From NCBI RefSeq assembly GCF_002918555.1, contig NZ_PQMB01000005.1:225089-289088 (forward strand): a DNA stretch of 64,000 bases, in the 5' to 3' direction. Position 1 is the first letter of the stretch. Each line of letters opens with the position of its first letter. The stretch comes from Citrobacter amalonaticus. Lineage in GTDB: Bacteria > Pseudomonadota > Gammaproteobacteria > Enterobacterales > Enterobacteriaceae. Shown here piece by piece: positions 54,044 through 63,751 of this stretch. The notes under the pieces are model-generated. The model made no database searches. It saw only the letters and a list, made by a program, of their open reading frames with translations, and was not told where the DNA came from. A program made the translations under genes and the position numbers.

Positions 54044-54692
54044 GGGGCGTTTTAATAGTACGTTGACAAACAAGCTGCTGGTATTTGTCGACGAATCCGA
54101 AATGACGGAATCTGGATGCGCGGACAGACTGAAAGCCATCATCAGTGAACCAGTCTTTAACCTTGAACGTCAGGGATGGAACCGGAGCCTGTCCCCAACT
54201 GCGCACGGATGATCTTCGCCAGTAATCACGAGCAGGTAATCCGGGCCGGATTGTATGAACGCCGTTTTCTGATACTGGAGCCAGGCGCTCGCCGTATTAT
54301 GGACAAAAATTATTTTGATCGGCTGCATCGCTGGCTGGGCAAAGACGGCATAGCCCAACTGCTTCGCTGGTTACTACATCTGGACCTGACAGGCTTCGAT
54401 CCCCGCCGCGTTCCCATGACTCAGGCGTTAAGAGAAGATCGCCAGCCTACCGATGGTGCATCAGTTTATGCTGGTTGAACTTGAAACCTCGCGGTCATTC
54501 AGCGGCATGGCACGTCTGACGTCCACCGAACTGGTGGAAAGGTTTTTGCTCTGGAGTACAACTCATCTTCTTCAACTGTCTCAGGCTGCTGCCAGAGCAA
54601 TAAGCGGCAAGCTGATGCAACGGCCAGGCATCCCGGTACAGGGGCGCTCAGGCAGGGGGATCGAACTGCCGGAGGGGGATGTGCTGCGTTAG
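54044..54692 (+). pseudogene. Phage-type DNA primase/helicase remnant (P4 alpha / DUF5906-like)
   Basis: Three consecutive frames encode parts of one protein. About 54045-54175 gives LTNKLLVFVDESEMT and ADRLKAIISEPVFNLERQG. About 54176-54478 gives PEPVPNCARMIFASNHEQVI, GLYERRFLILEP and WLLHLDLTGFDPRRVPM. About 54453-54692 gives MVHQFMLVELETSRSFSGMA and AISGKLMQRPGIPVQGRSGRG. The order matches the C-terminal half of replication helicases of P4-like satellites and islands. Two frameshifts (near 54178 and 54450) and the missing N-terminal half make it inactive. Confidence 0.8.
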
Positions 54693-54754
54693 CGGTTTGC
54701 AGCAATGCTGGGGGAAACGATAGATACGATGTTTGGTTAATATATAAACTTAGA

Positions 54755-54778
54755 TTTGACAAAGAATTTTGTGTCAAA
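54755..54778 (+). promoter_or_regulatory. Inverted repeat upstream of the 239-residue protein gene
   Basis: TTTGACA and TGTCAAA stand 10 bases apart, and the left arm contains a perfect -35-like TTGACA. It lies ~130 bases before the next gene and could be its promoter/operator. No regulator is known. Confidence 0.35.
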
Positions 54779-54910
54779 AGCAAGCTCTGGTAGGGGTACT
54801 CACAACGTTCAGGTATTATAATGTCGCGTGACTGAGCATCAGGCAATAAGTAGAGAACCACGTGTTTTGAACGTAGAATTTCCTAATAAGTGTTAGCAAA
54901 TAGAGGCTCT

Positions 54911-55630
54911 ATGGAAGATTTAGCATGTAGTTGGTCACCGAATTTGATCGTTGAACTTATAAAAAGCATTGCCTGGCCAGTAGTCGTTCTTCTCATTGGG
55001 TTCAGTTTTCGAACTCGAATCGTTGAAGTGGCACGTTCTTTTTTTTCTAAAAATATGGTATCAGAGATATCCGCTACAGTATCAGGTGTATCGGCAAAAT
55101 TTGTGGCGGCAAAACAATCAATAGAAGTATTGGAAACAGCTAGTTCTAATACAGCGAATTTGCCGAAAAACATGAGCATTGAAGCTATAAAGGAAAGACA
55201 TGAACAGTACAAAACAGAATTTAGTGAGGAGCTATATCAAGCGATAATTAAACACACATCCTCTTTAAATGTTGACAATGAAGTAAAGATTGAATTGTTG
55301 GCGCGTGAAGCATCTCTTTTTCAAAGTGCAATACGATATTTTAGTATAAATAAGGTGTTGTTTCGCTCACAATACAATTTATTCTATATTATAGCTAGTA
55401 ATGATAGCTATATTCGTGAGGAAGATGCATATCTGCATTTTGAAACAATAAAGAAAAACAATAAAGAAGTATTCGTGGATTGGGACTGGATTAAATATAT
55501 CGCATATCCAGTTAGCAATGAGCTTATCTATAAAGATGATGATGGTTATAAACTCACTCCGACAGGAAGATCGTATGTAGCTTTTATGTCAAAGAATCCG
55601 CAATTGATCGACGAACTTGCAAAGTTATAG
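54911..55630 (+). CDS. Unknown membrane-anchored protein in the proK island
   Basis: The product has 239 residues from the ATG at 54911 with AGAGG 5 bases upstream; a start at 54890 lacks a site. One membrane segment lies near the N-terminus (SIAWPVVVLLIGFSF, ~14-30). A short basic stretch and a Ser/Ala-rich coiled-looking segment follow (~45-75), then a helical domain to ~165. The C-terminal ~60 residues (VDWDWIKYIAYP, then GYKLTPTGRSYVAFM) look like a winged-helix end. Base use is far more AT-rich than the backbone, a sign of transfer. I do not recognise the family. Position in a tRNA-linked island makes a phage-defence role possible but unproven. Confidence 0.65.
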   Translation: MEDLACSWSPNLIVELIKSIAWPVVVLLIGFSFRTRIVEVARSFFSKNMVSEISATVSGVSAKFVAAKQSIEVLETASSNTANLPKNMSIEAIKERHEQYKTEFSEELYQAIIKHTSSLNVDNEVKIELLAREASLFQSAIRYFSINKVLFRSQYNLFYIIASNDSYIREEDAYLHFETIKKNNKEVFVDWDWIKYIAYPVSNELIYKDDDGYKLTPTGRSYVAFMSKNPQLIDELAKL

Positions 55631-55878
55631 CTATAGGTAACGTCCGCTATGCCTCGCTCAAGTCTGGCAATGAGCCACCTTATAACAGGTAAGTGCTGTG
55701 AGTTTAACCGGCAATAAAAAAGTGAAATTTCTTAATTGTTTTTTAGTTGTTTTATATCCGAATCAATACCACTATTCTTTTCAGAAGGCTCGATGAAACG
55801 TTCATAATAATGATTTATTATTTTATCTTGAAAATTTCTTTCTGGTGCATTTCTTTTAAAAAAAGAAAGGAGAACATC

Positions 55879-56073
55879 ATGAACCTCACACCAGATAAAC
55901 CTACAGCCAGAGATCTCCTGGACCTCTGCCGTATCCTGACGCATTCCATGCTTGAGATCGATGAACATGGTCCCAACTATGTCCATCTCCTCGCCGCTCA
56001 GCTTCATTTACTATACGAAGCATTTAAAGAAGCCGAGGAACGGGAAATGCGGCGTGAAAGGCTACCGGAATAA
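55879..56073 (+). CDS. Small island protein of unknown function
   Basis: The product has 64 residues from the ATG at 55879 with AAAGGAG 6-12 bases upstream; the longer frame upstream is AT-rich and unlikely. The text is helical and charged (TARDLLDLCRILTHSMLEID, then HLLAAQLHLLYEAFKEAEER). Small helical proteins of this kind are common beside P4-like replication genes. No function is known to me. Confidence 0.55.
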   Translation: MNLTPDKPTARDLLDLCRILTHSMLEIDEHGPNYVHLLAAQLHLLYEAFKEAEEREMRRERLPE

Positions 56074-56098
56074 CAACAGATCGGGGTAACGCACTGCC

Positions 56099-56134
56099 AG
56101 CTAAGGTGAACAACGCTGTAAGTTCACCTTAGCT
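56099..56134. terminator. 13-bp perfect stem-loop
   Basis: AGCTAAGGTGAAC, a 10-base loop and GTTCACCTTAGCT form a strong hairpin 25 bases past the small island gene. It also lies ~95 bases past the end of the convergent ATP-binding protein gene. There is no clear T tract, so its role as terminator is inferred from position. Confidence 0.6.
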
Positions 56135-56228
56135 GTATTGTGAGCGGAAGGGAATGGCTTTAAGGGAGAACGGTCCTGCCCGAAAAGGCCAAAAGGCCGC
56201 CTGTGCCAGGAGCCTAATGAGAGTAAGA

Positions 56229-58196
56229 CTAAGCGAGCGTATACCCTTGTCTTGGCGAATTAGGCTTGTTAGGAAACGCCTGCTTCAGTTGTTTTGAATC
56301 CACCATAGGTTTTAAGTAATTCTGGCGAATACTCTGCGCTTTACGCCCCAACAATATTTCCATTACCGCGACAGACAAGTAGTGTCCATTGCACAACTGG
56401 ACAAGCAGTTCCTTCATCACCCCGGCTTCCAGCCGACGGTGCTCCCGCGATGGCGCAGCTAACGCTTCAAGTACATCCCGAAATCCATCACTTAATGCGT
56501 CAAGATCATCAATAAACGGTTTATCTAGCAAGTGACTGATAAACCGACCGTGTTCATCTCTTCCCTGATGGCTCTCCACTAAGTCAGGATCACTATGCGT
56601 TAAGCTGATGTCACTATGCGTTAAGTCCTGTGCGTTATGCGTTAAGTTCGATGTAGAGCTTAACGCATTAGCGAAGACTTCTTCCGGAGACGGCAACTCC
56701 ATTCCGGGTAAGCTGTATGATTTATCTCGCTTTTCACCACTAGCGACAAGAAAAGCCTTATCCACTAACTTTGGAAATGCCAGGGTGACATCTCGAGAAT
56801 GTCTGCTTGTTAGCTGACATGCTCTCTCATGGTTTACCCAACCTTCTGTCGCTGCCGTAATAACGATCATTCGTTCGAGATCATCAAGCAGATGAAAACG
56901 TTGGCCAAATAAATCATCAAGCCGTTCAGTAACCTCCTGTGATACAAGGCTTACCGTTGACAGCTCAAGCAGCGTTTGTTCGGAGGGCTCCGTTTTCTCA
57001 TACAACTTTGGTGTACGCCAGTTTGCCCATTTCCAGCCGCTCATAATTTTGGGCACACCAGAGCCTGCACGCTCACCTGCGCCAATCATTAAGAACATCT
57101 GGTGCATACGGCGATTACGGCAGTCACTTTCCCCGCCCTTCACTGCGATTTCCGGCGGTATCCTCATCAGCCCAGGATTACGGAAGCCAAAAAGATCCGG
57201 CCGTCTGACCACTAAAATGGAGCTTCGCCCCGTGTAATCAGCATGTACCAGGGTGTTAACAAGCGCTTCACGGATAGCTTCATGAACTTTGGTCTCATCC
57301 AGCCGAATGCCGTCCTGCAATTCAAAAGGCACCTTAAGGTCAGTAATGAGTTTTCGATATGTCCGGCGGTAAAAATCGAAAATATTGCCTGACCATGAAC
57401 CATCCGGATAGATGCGGTCGATCCAGCGGGAATCAGGTTGAGTGTCATCCCGCTCACGGTAATCAACGAAATAATTTGGAACCGCGTCCTGAATGGCATT
57501 CCAGGTACCAAACATCAGGATACCCGCAAGAGTGATACCTTCTTCCCCGCTCTGACGGTTTTTGCGCCAGCCACCGATGTTCCTGAATAAATCGATGATA
57601 TCCAGCTCCAGCCAAGGATGCTGAGGCTTCGCAACTGCAAAGAGGTTACGGTAGGCGCGCAAACTGTCCTGATCGATATCGCTGAAATCAAACCCGACCA
57701 GGATACGGTCATCACGACTATCCTCGACCTGCTCCGCGAGCATTCTTTTGATTTGTTCTTCAGAACAGTGGCAATCCCCTTCATGGCGACGGATGTATGT
57801 TTCCATCATCGGCTGGTTATTGAGATAGACCGGCTTTTGCTCACGTCTTGCTACGGGGATCTCAATGACAATAACCGCTTTATTATCAAGATTGATGATC
57901 TGTACCGATTGATCGGTCAGTAAATTGACATTTACTTTTTTCTTGTTGTTTGCAATATCAAACAGTTGCTTCGTAACGGTAGCAATATCGCAGATCCCTT
58001 CAACGATAAAGTTCCCTTTCTTTTCCCTGACGCCCAGCACGACATAACCACCACGGGTATTCGCCATCGCGCTGTATGTTCGCCAGAAATCCTCCGGCAG
58101 CTTACCTTTACCATCCACTCCCTGCGCCAGCTTAAACTCCAGTTCAACTGATTCAGAAAGCGTTTGTAAGTCCAACAAATCACTGACAGGAAACAT
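56229..58196 (-). CDS. Schlafen/AlbA-type ATP-binding protein (COG2865-like)
   Basis: The product has 655 residues. Residues ~12-135 are the AlbA_2/Schlafen AAA_4 domain: SVELEFKLAQGVDGKG, FWRTYSAMANTRGGYVVLGV and PVYLNNQPMMETYIRRHEGD. Residues ~290-390 fit the C-terminal HATPase_c_4-type domain (VHEAIREALVNTLVHADYTG, DLFGFRNPGLMRIP, GAGERAGSGVPKI). The last ~250 residues hold winged-helix-like text, a Leu-Thr-His repeat (~515-533) and a C-terminal RKAQSIRQNYLKPMV. Relatives are often labelled RecG-like helicase or divergent transcription regulator, and some are found with phage-defence genes. The exact activity is unknown. It is intact although the surrounding integrase and primase are not. 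Confidence 0.75.
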   Translation of the reverse strand: MFPVSDLLDLQTLSESVELEFKLAQGVDGKGKLPEDFWRTYSAMANTRGGYVVLGVREKKGNFIVEGICDIATVTKQLFDIANNKKKVNVNLLTDQSVQIINLDNKAVIVIEIPVARREQKPVYLNNQPMMETYIRRHEGDCHCSEEQIKRMLAEQVEDSRDDRILVGFDFSDIDQDSLRAYRNLFAVAKPQHPWLELDIIDLFRNIGGWRKNRQSGEEGITLAGILMFGTWNAIQDAVPNYFVDYRERDDTQPDSRWIDRIYPDGSWSGNIFDFYRRTYRKLITDLKVPFELQDGIRLDETKVHEAIREALVNTLVHADYTGRSSILVVRRPDLFGFRNPGLMRIPPEIAVKGGESDCRNRRMHQMFLMIGAGERAGSGVPKIMSGWKWANWRTPKLYEKTEPSEQTLLELSTVSLVSQEVTERLDDLFGQRFHLLDDLERMIVITAATEGWVNHERACQLTSRHSRDVTLAFPKLVDKAFLVASGEKRDKSYSLPGMELPSPEEVFANALSSTSNLTHNAQDLTHSDISLTHSDPDLVESHQGRDEHGRFISHLLDKPFIDDLDALSDGFRDVLEALAAPSREHRRLEAGVMKELLVQLCNGHYLSVAVMEILLGRKAQSIRQNYLKPMVDSKQLKQAFPNKPNSPRQGYTLA

Positions 58197-58738
58197 AATC
58201 GGGTCGGCACCTGTTTAATTTAACAATCCAGGAAGGGAGAAGGACAACCTGAGCGAATAGTTAACCGTATTATCAATACAAACGCCTGCGGTGCATCCAA
58301 AATTTCAGTATCAGTCTCAAAACGCATAATACACCATGCTCTCGAATGAGAGATAAAACCATTAATTATCAAAATACTACAATAAATCATTACTTGGACA
58401 TTGCATCCTGAATGCTATGTTTATACCAACTATTGCAGTGAAAGAGCACTCAGGTGAGGCATGAAAAAAGGCAGTTGCCGAAAAAAATGATCGCGCACAC
58501 TTGAAGTTTATCCTGTATGTCTGCGCCAAAACGGTGACAGACACCAGTACGTGCGTCAATCGTTACAAAAAGGAGGAATGAACAGTACCGGAGGCGGATC
58601 ACGACAATCCGGGGGCATCCCTGCTGACGCAGGCGACCTACAAACCGTGCAGTACCGTACCCCGCCATACCTCAACTCTCGCCTTCCAGCGCAACGGTAC
58701 CGTTCAGCATGGCGCAGCTAAACAGGAGTTGAGCATTT
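58197..58738. other. Gap between the ATP-binding protein gene and the integrase remnant
   Basis: About 540 bases with no gene I can support. It must contain the leftward promoter of the ATP-binding protein gene (AT-rich around 58250-58400). Some short frames between 58377 and 58668 (minus) have no recognisable product and are read as debris. Confidence 0.45.
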
Positions 58739-59502
58739 TTATTTTTCATCAAGACACGAAAGTCCAAATCGCCCCGTTGCCACTCGATCCACATAGTTTC
58801 CCCACCAGACCATAATTTCCCGTCGCTGCTCAAGGTAATTTGACCGGTTGTAAGCCCGTCGAACTTCGTTGATATCCATGTGCGCCAGAGCCGATTCAAT
58901 GACATCCGATGGAAAGCCCGACCAACACGGCCACCGGATTAACCACAATCAGTCCCGCATTCATAGCAAAGTCCATCACTTCGTTAATCCGTTGCGTCAT
59001 CCGCTTTACGGTTTTCAGCTTACCGCCTGCGCGACAGGGTTCCAGCGCTACAATAACCTGCTATGCCGTGAATTCATCAAGTTGACCTCCCCGATGCAAG
59101 GAAACACATACCGGTTTAACGAGTTCCAGATACCCTGCAAAGTACGGGGTTTCAGCCCCGCCGCTTTTTTCAGTTCATACCAGTTTGCAGCGACATTTTT
59201 AAACGTATTATCCCTGGTGCGGCGGGCTCTCTCCTGGCTGGCACGCTGCTCTTCGAGCGGGTCGATATATTTTGCCAGTAGACTTTTGGCATTGTCTCGC
59301 AGGATCAGCCAGCGTCACTGCCGGATAAGAGCCAAAGCTCATCATGCCGCGTTTCCGGCTATGTGGTTTGTAGTAGCGAAAGCGCCACAATTTTGAACCG
59401 AAAGGTGTGATTTGTAACTCACGTCATAAAGCACGATAGCTTTATCTACAGCCTTGCCGTTTTTGATTTCAACAGGGCTAAGTGGTCTGATTTGCCTGGA
59501 CA
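58739..59502 (-). pseudogene. P4-type tyrosine integrase, frameshifted and internally deleted
   Basis: Reading leftward from the ATG at 59502: MSRQIRPLSPVEIKNGKAVD, then in another frame LWRFRYYKPHSRKRGMMSFG and SYPAVTLAD (typical N-terminal arm of P4 integrases). More pieces follow with several frameshifts. The stretch PSDVIESALAHMDINEVRRA and YNRSNYLEQRREIMVWWGNY at 58948-58739 is the C-terminal end of such an enzyme. The central catalytic region with the R-H-R-Y residues is missing. It is downstream of proK and in the same direction, the usual place for an island integrase. The island can no longer move by itself. Confidence 0.8.
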
Positions 59503-59710
59503 TTGTCGTTCCTCCGCAAGCAGCGATGCGTAGACATAGAGAAAAAACCTGCTAGTTTCGTTATGCCTTGTCGCATGCCTAAAACGGTGAATTTCAATGT
59601 AATCACATGGTGGGATATGAGCAATAAAAAACAGCAGATTACAATAACGTGCTGTTTTTATTAGAAATAAAATCATTTTATAATTCTTCATAACTAACAT
59701 TTTTTGAGAG

Positions 59711-60042
59711 TTTGGTCGGTGATAGAGGATGACTCGCCACTTCGTGACTCGCCCTGCAGGCCGTTGCTGACGCAACGTTCTCTCGCTCTGCTCGAGTCGA
59801 ACCTCTTGCCCCCGGAGGTTCTTATCCTCTTTGGGCGCTAAAGCAAAAAGCCCTGCTCGTTGAGCAGGGCTTTGAATTTGGTCGGTGACAGAGGATGACT
59901 CGCCACTTCGTGGCTCGCCCTGCGGGCCGTTGCTGAGGCAACGTTCTCTCGCTCTGCTCGAGTCGAACCTCTTGCCCCCGGAGGTTCTTATCCTCTTTGG
60001 GCGCTAAAGCAAAAAGCCCTGCTCGTTGAGCAGGGCTTTGAA
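59711..60042. repeat. Two tandem 166-bp repeats carrying the proK 3' end
   Basis: Units 59711-59876 and 59877-60042 have the same length and differ at only a few bases. Each begins (plus strand) with TTTGGTCGGTGA, the complement of the last ~18 bases of tRNA-Pro with its CCA, and ends with a hairpin AAAGCCCTGCTC-GTT-GAGCAGGGCTTT (59847-59873 and 60013-60039). On the minus strand each hairpin is followed by five T, so it terminates the proK transcript. The plan recalls the 178-bp rtT repeats after tyrT in E. coli, which also carry a tRNA 3' end. Confidence 0.9.
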
Positions 60043-60044
60043 TT

Positions 60045-60121
<77 letters not shown>

Positions 60122-60211
60122 AATGCGGGGCGCATCTTACTGCTGAGATGCGCCTTCGTCAATCACTTCGTCGCAAAATGCCTTTCGATCGACGAGAAAG
60201 TCGGCAACAAG

Positions 60212-61903
60212 TTAGTTTGCTACCGTTTTCTTCGGTTCAGGAATATGGCACCAGTTCAAATTCTCGTTAATCCCGCCATCTGACGAGGTATAACCAAGAC
60301 AACCCATAATCGTGTCATAAAGCTCAACATGACGACGCGGTATCTTCATTTCCGCTTCCTTTTTAAGGTGCGCAAACGCCTGCGCGTTGGCCGGATTCTC
60401 CAGATATCTGTCCGACATCCAGACCATCATCGGCACGCGGAACTGCTCCGGCGGCGCCATTTTACGCGGCGTTCCATGAAGATGTTCGCGCTCGTTGATT
60501 GACTCACCATGATCAGCCGCGTAGAACACGATCGCCTTCTTATCACGCACCTGGTCAATCACGCTGGTAATAAAATGGTCAACGTAGCTCACTGAGTTAT
60601 CATAAGAGTTAATCATCTGCGCTTTCGTACAACCGTTGTCCACCCCTACACACTCAGGCGTCCACTGCGCATAGCTGCGCGGGTAACGCTGCGTATAGTT
60701 AAAGTGAGACCCTTTGGTATGCAGGATGATCAGATGTTTTCCATTCGGATTACGGTTGAGCGACTGCTGCATCTCTTCGACCAGCAACATATCATCTACA
60801 GGCTTACCCCGGTTACGAGGCTCTGCGCCAATCTGCTCACGGTAGGAAATATTATCTGCCATGGTATTGCTGTAGAACCACATCTCACTTTGCATCGCAT
60901 ACAGATCTGAGCTAAAGCCCAGTTGTTTGAGTACAGCAAAAACATTCTGCTCTTTTAGCGTACGCTGGGGATTATCTTCAGCCCCACCTTCACGAACGAA
61001 CATACAGCGAAGGGAAAGTTTCGTCGCCGTATCACAAGAATACCCACGGAAGGCCGCCAGGTTTTTTTCCCTGGCAAGTTCAGGCGTGGTATTACGCTCA
61101 TAGCCAAAAATGCCCATGTGATCCCAGCGCGTCGTCTCACCAATAATGAATACGACATAGGTGTCATCAATATCTTTAGGCGCATCATAATTAAATTTCT
61201 TTGCCGGGTTGATGAGCGATTTCGTGTCAGAAGACTCATCCACCTGCGCCCACGCATACAGACCCAGCGCAGACAGCCAGTTTGAGGGCAGATAGGAATT
61301 TGCCACCACACCGCCGTAACTCGGCAGATCGACCCCAGTGGCGTGTTCAACCCTTTTCTGTTGCACATCAAGCAAGCGAATTGGCGCCCACACCATTAGC
61401 CCGGCCAAAACTACCGCAGCCACGCTACGAACGCGCTGCCCTGGCGTGCGCAATTGTCGCAAGAGGGTATAGCGACAACGGTTACTCCAGATAAAGATCA
61501 AAGGAAGAATACTGACTGCCACCAGCCATAAAATAAAATGTAGCCCTACCACTTCCTTCGATAAATCAATATCCGTCGTCAGGACGGACGCAATAATGCC
61601 GTAGCCAATGACCACATTTAAAAAAGTCATGTAGTAACTGGCACCCGCTGAAAACAGAACAACCAGAGTTGCCAATACACGCCAGATGCGTCGGCCGAAC
61701 AAGGAGAGGAGTCGGAGTAAGAAGAAAGTCACCAGCACCGTGGCGACGAGTTCAACAACCGCTGAAATTCCTTTCCAGACGGTAAAGTCATGCGCATAGC
61801 TGCCGAAACGGCGATAAAAAACAGCGCAATTCATAAACAGACCGATATAGATAGCGAGCAAGAAGCTAAGCTTTTGCTGCGTTATCGACTTAATGTATTT
61901 CAT
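60212..61903 (-). CDS. eptB: Kdo2-lipid A phosphoethanolamine transferase EptB
   Basis: The product has 563 residues from the ATG at 61903 (MKYIKSITQQKLSFLL), the E. coli start. Five membrane helices reach to ~190. The periplasmic sulfatase-like domain has VFIIGETTRWDHMGIFGYER (metal site), SCDTATKLSLRCMF with the nucleophile Thr, and VFYAADHGESINE (metal His/Asp). It adds phosphoethanolamine to the outer Kdo of lipopolysaccharide. In E. coli it is controlled by sigma-E and by the MgrR small RNA; no such site was confirmed here. Confidence 0.95.
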   Translation of the reverse strand: MKYIKSITQQKLSFLLAIYIGLFMNCAVFYRRFGSYAHDFTVWKGISAVVELVATVLVTFFLLRLLSLFGRRIWRVLATLVVLFSAGASYYMTFLNVVIGYGIIASVLTTDIDLSKEVVGLHFILWLVAVSILPLIFIWSNRCRYTLLRQLRTPGQRVRSVAAVVLAGLMVWAPIRLLDVQQKRVEHATGVDLPSYGGVVANSYLPSNWLSALGLYAWAQVDESSDTKSLINPAKKFNYDAPKDIDDTYVVFIIGETTRWDHMGIFGYERNTTPELAREKNLAAFRGYSCDTATKLSLRCMFVREGGAEDNPQRTLKEQNVFAVLKQLGFSSDLYAMQSEMWFYSNTMADNISYREQIGAEPRNRGKPVDDMLLVEEMQQSLNRNPNGKHLIILHTKGSHFNYTQRYPRSYAQWTPECVGVDNGCTKAQMINSYDNSVSYVDHFITSVIDQVRDKKAIVFYAADHGESINEREHLHGTPRKMAPPEQFRVPMMVWMSDRYLENPANAQAFAHLKKEAEMKIPRRHVELYDTIMGCLGYTSSDGGINENLNWCHIPEPKKTVAN

Positions 61904-62318
61904 GCAAGCAAGCCCTGGAAATCGAGGGGAGAACACCGCCTGCACATAGACCAATCAGGTCCGGCAGGTGAAATGCGGAAGTAGCTTAATGATAAGAAAA
62001 TCTACAAACGCGGGTAAGTAGACCACAGCAATACGGAAAAGTGTCTACAAAGAGTGTGATCGGAGCACAAATTTACAAAATTGCAAGTTTGAAAGCAGAC
62101 GGTTTATAAGATGTTCTTATACTACTGACAAATCTCACGCCTGTTTTGCCGGATGGCTCGCCCGGGAGCTATCGCTATCTGAGAAGTACAGTATTTTCAG
62201 TACATTATGCGGTTCAGCGTCGGCCCGCCATCGGCGGCTTTCAGGCTTTGCCATCACGCTCAGGCCCGCACAGATGCAGGCCTTTTGCTACAATTTATAC
62301 ACAATTAATTTGAGCGAA
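61904..62318. other. Gap between eptB and yhjX
   Basis: About 415 bases without a gene. Near 62020-62120 it is AT-rich and should hold the eptB promoter. Around 62260-62285 a GC-rich imperfect hairpin (AGGCCCGCACAGATGCAGGCCT) may end the yhjX transcript. No small RNA was recognised. Confidence 0.5.
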
Positions 62319-63521
62319 TCAGGCGTGAGCTTCTTTGTACACTTCACGCTTCGGCTGGCGAATGGTGGTAGAAAGCGCCAGTGAAAGAATCAGCAGTGCA
62401 AAGATCACGCAGAAGGTGACATAGAAGCCGCCAAACAGCGAGGCGATAATAGAGCCGCAGATGCTGCCAATACCGAAGCCCAGATAAATGACACCATAGT
62501 TTTTCGCCAGATTATTCAGGCCAAAGAACTCACTGACCAGCGACGGGAAGACCGTAATGGTTCCGCCAAAGTTAAAAGCAACACAGGCAATGGCGGCGAA
62601 GAAGGTCATCGCATTCAGCGGCGCAAAGAGCAAAGCGGCCATCCCGACCAGCGACACCACCTGACCGATTGTGATCACGCGGATGCGGGCGATTTTGTCC
62701 GACAGAATGCCAAGCACTAAACGACCGGACAAGTTCGCGATAGAGATAACCGTCACCGCGTTGGCCGCCGCGGCAACATCCATATGCGCCAGCCCCTGAG
62801 CAATATCCTTCGCCACGCCAATCACATATAAACCGCTCATGCACGCCGTCAGGAACATCACCGCCAGCATCCAGTACTGCGGTTTACGCATAGACTGAGC
62901 AAGCGTGTAGTCGGTTTCCACGACGCCATTTTGTGTTTCCACATCCTGATCCGGCGCATCTTTCATTAGCGTGGAACCGAAGACAATCATCACCAGCACA
63001 ATCGCCCCCCAAATCACGAAGGTCTTTTCCAGACCAACGGAGGCCAGAAGGTGGCTGTCGATAAATTTGAAACCCAAACTCCCCAGGCCATAAGAGCCAA
63101 TCGCAAAGGCAGAGATCAGCCCTTTACGTTCCGGGAACCACTTCACGCAGTTGGAGAGGGTTAAAAGGTAACCAGCCCCGTCAGCCAGACCAACCAGCAC
63201 GCCGGCGCTCAGCCACAGCATCATCAGATTACTGGCGTGCGCGGTGAGGAAGAAGCCCACGCCCAGCAGAATGCCCGACGCCATCGTGACGCGTTTAACG
63301 CCAAATCGTTCCTGCAACTTCCCGGCAACAGACGATGAAATAGCCAGTCCCAGGCTCAGCAAGCCAAAGGAGAAAGCCACCTGGCTTACCGGCTCATTCA
63401 GCTTCGCAGAAAGCACGCCATTAAACAGGCTCCAGGTGTAAACGGAACCGAGTGCAAACTGGGTAATAATGGTACCGATGAGGGTCAACCAACGAGTACG
63501 CTGATAATTTGAAGTTTTCAT
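62319..63521 (-). CDS. yhjX: MFS transporter YhjX (pyruvate-induced)
   Basis: The product has 400 residues from the ATG at 63521 (MKTSNYQRTRW); the upstream extension is not conserved. It has twelve membrane segments of the oxalate/formate-antiporter-like branch: QFALGSVYTWSLFN in helix 1, KLQERFGVKRVTMASG in loop 2-3 and GILSDKIARIRV in loop 8-9. In E. coli it is strongly induced by the YpdAB two-component system in answer to external pyruvate. The operator is present upstream. Confidence 0.94.
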   Translation of the reverse strand: MKTSNYQRTRWLTLIGTIITQFALGSVYTWSLFNGVLSAKLNEPVSQVAFSFGLLSLGLAISSSVAGKLQERFGVKRVTMASGILLGVGFFLTAHASNLMMLWLSAGVLVGLADGAGYLLTLSNCVKWFPERKGLISAFAIGSYGLGSLGFKFIDSHLLASVGLEKTFVIWGAIVLVMIVFGSTLMKDAPDQDVETQNGVVETDYTLAQSMRKPQYWMLAVMFLTACMSGLYVIGVAKDIAQGLAHMDVAAAANAVTVISIANLSGRLVLGILSDKIARIRVITIGQVVSLVGMAALLFAPLNAMTFFAAIACVAFNFGGTITVFPSLVSEFFGLNNLAKNYGVIYLGFGIGSICGSIIASLFGGFYVTFCVIFALLILSLALSTTIRQPKREVYKEAHA

Positions 63522-63603
63522 GGCAGTTTTCCTGCATAGACAAAATGGGAAATTCTCTGCCGACAACAATAACGAAGTGCATTTTATGCCAGGGGAAAAC
63601 GGC

Positions 63604-63634
63604 ATGAAGTGCCACCAGAACGGAATGAAATGCC
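63604..63634 (-). promoter_or_regulatory. YpdB operator of yhjX
   Basis: On the minus strand GGCATTTCAT, 11 bases, GGCACTTCAT matches the known YpdB direct repeat (two GGCATTTCAT with 11 between) with one change. It ends 83 bases before the yhjX start. Confidence 0.85.
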
Positions 63635-63751
63635 TGGATTTTGGAATGAATGACGAGACAAAACCGGAGGCGGCTGACGCCCAGATTGTAAGTTAGTACC
63701 CACTATCAACGAATTAACTGTTACTACTGCGTTTTAATTGTGAGCTATCTG

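Noticed and set aside
58377-58668. Short overlapping minus-strand frames before the ATP-binding protein gene
   Set aside because: No recognisable text and no ribosome sites; best read as debris of the island.
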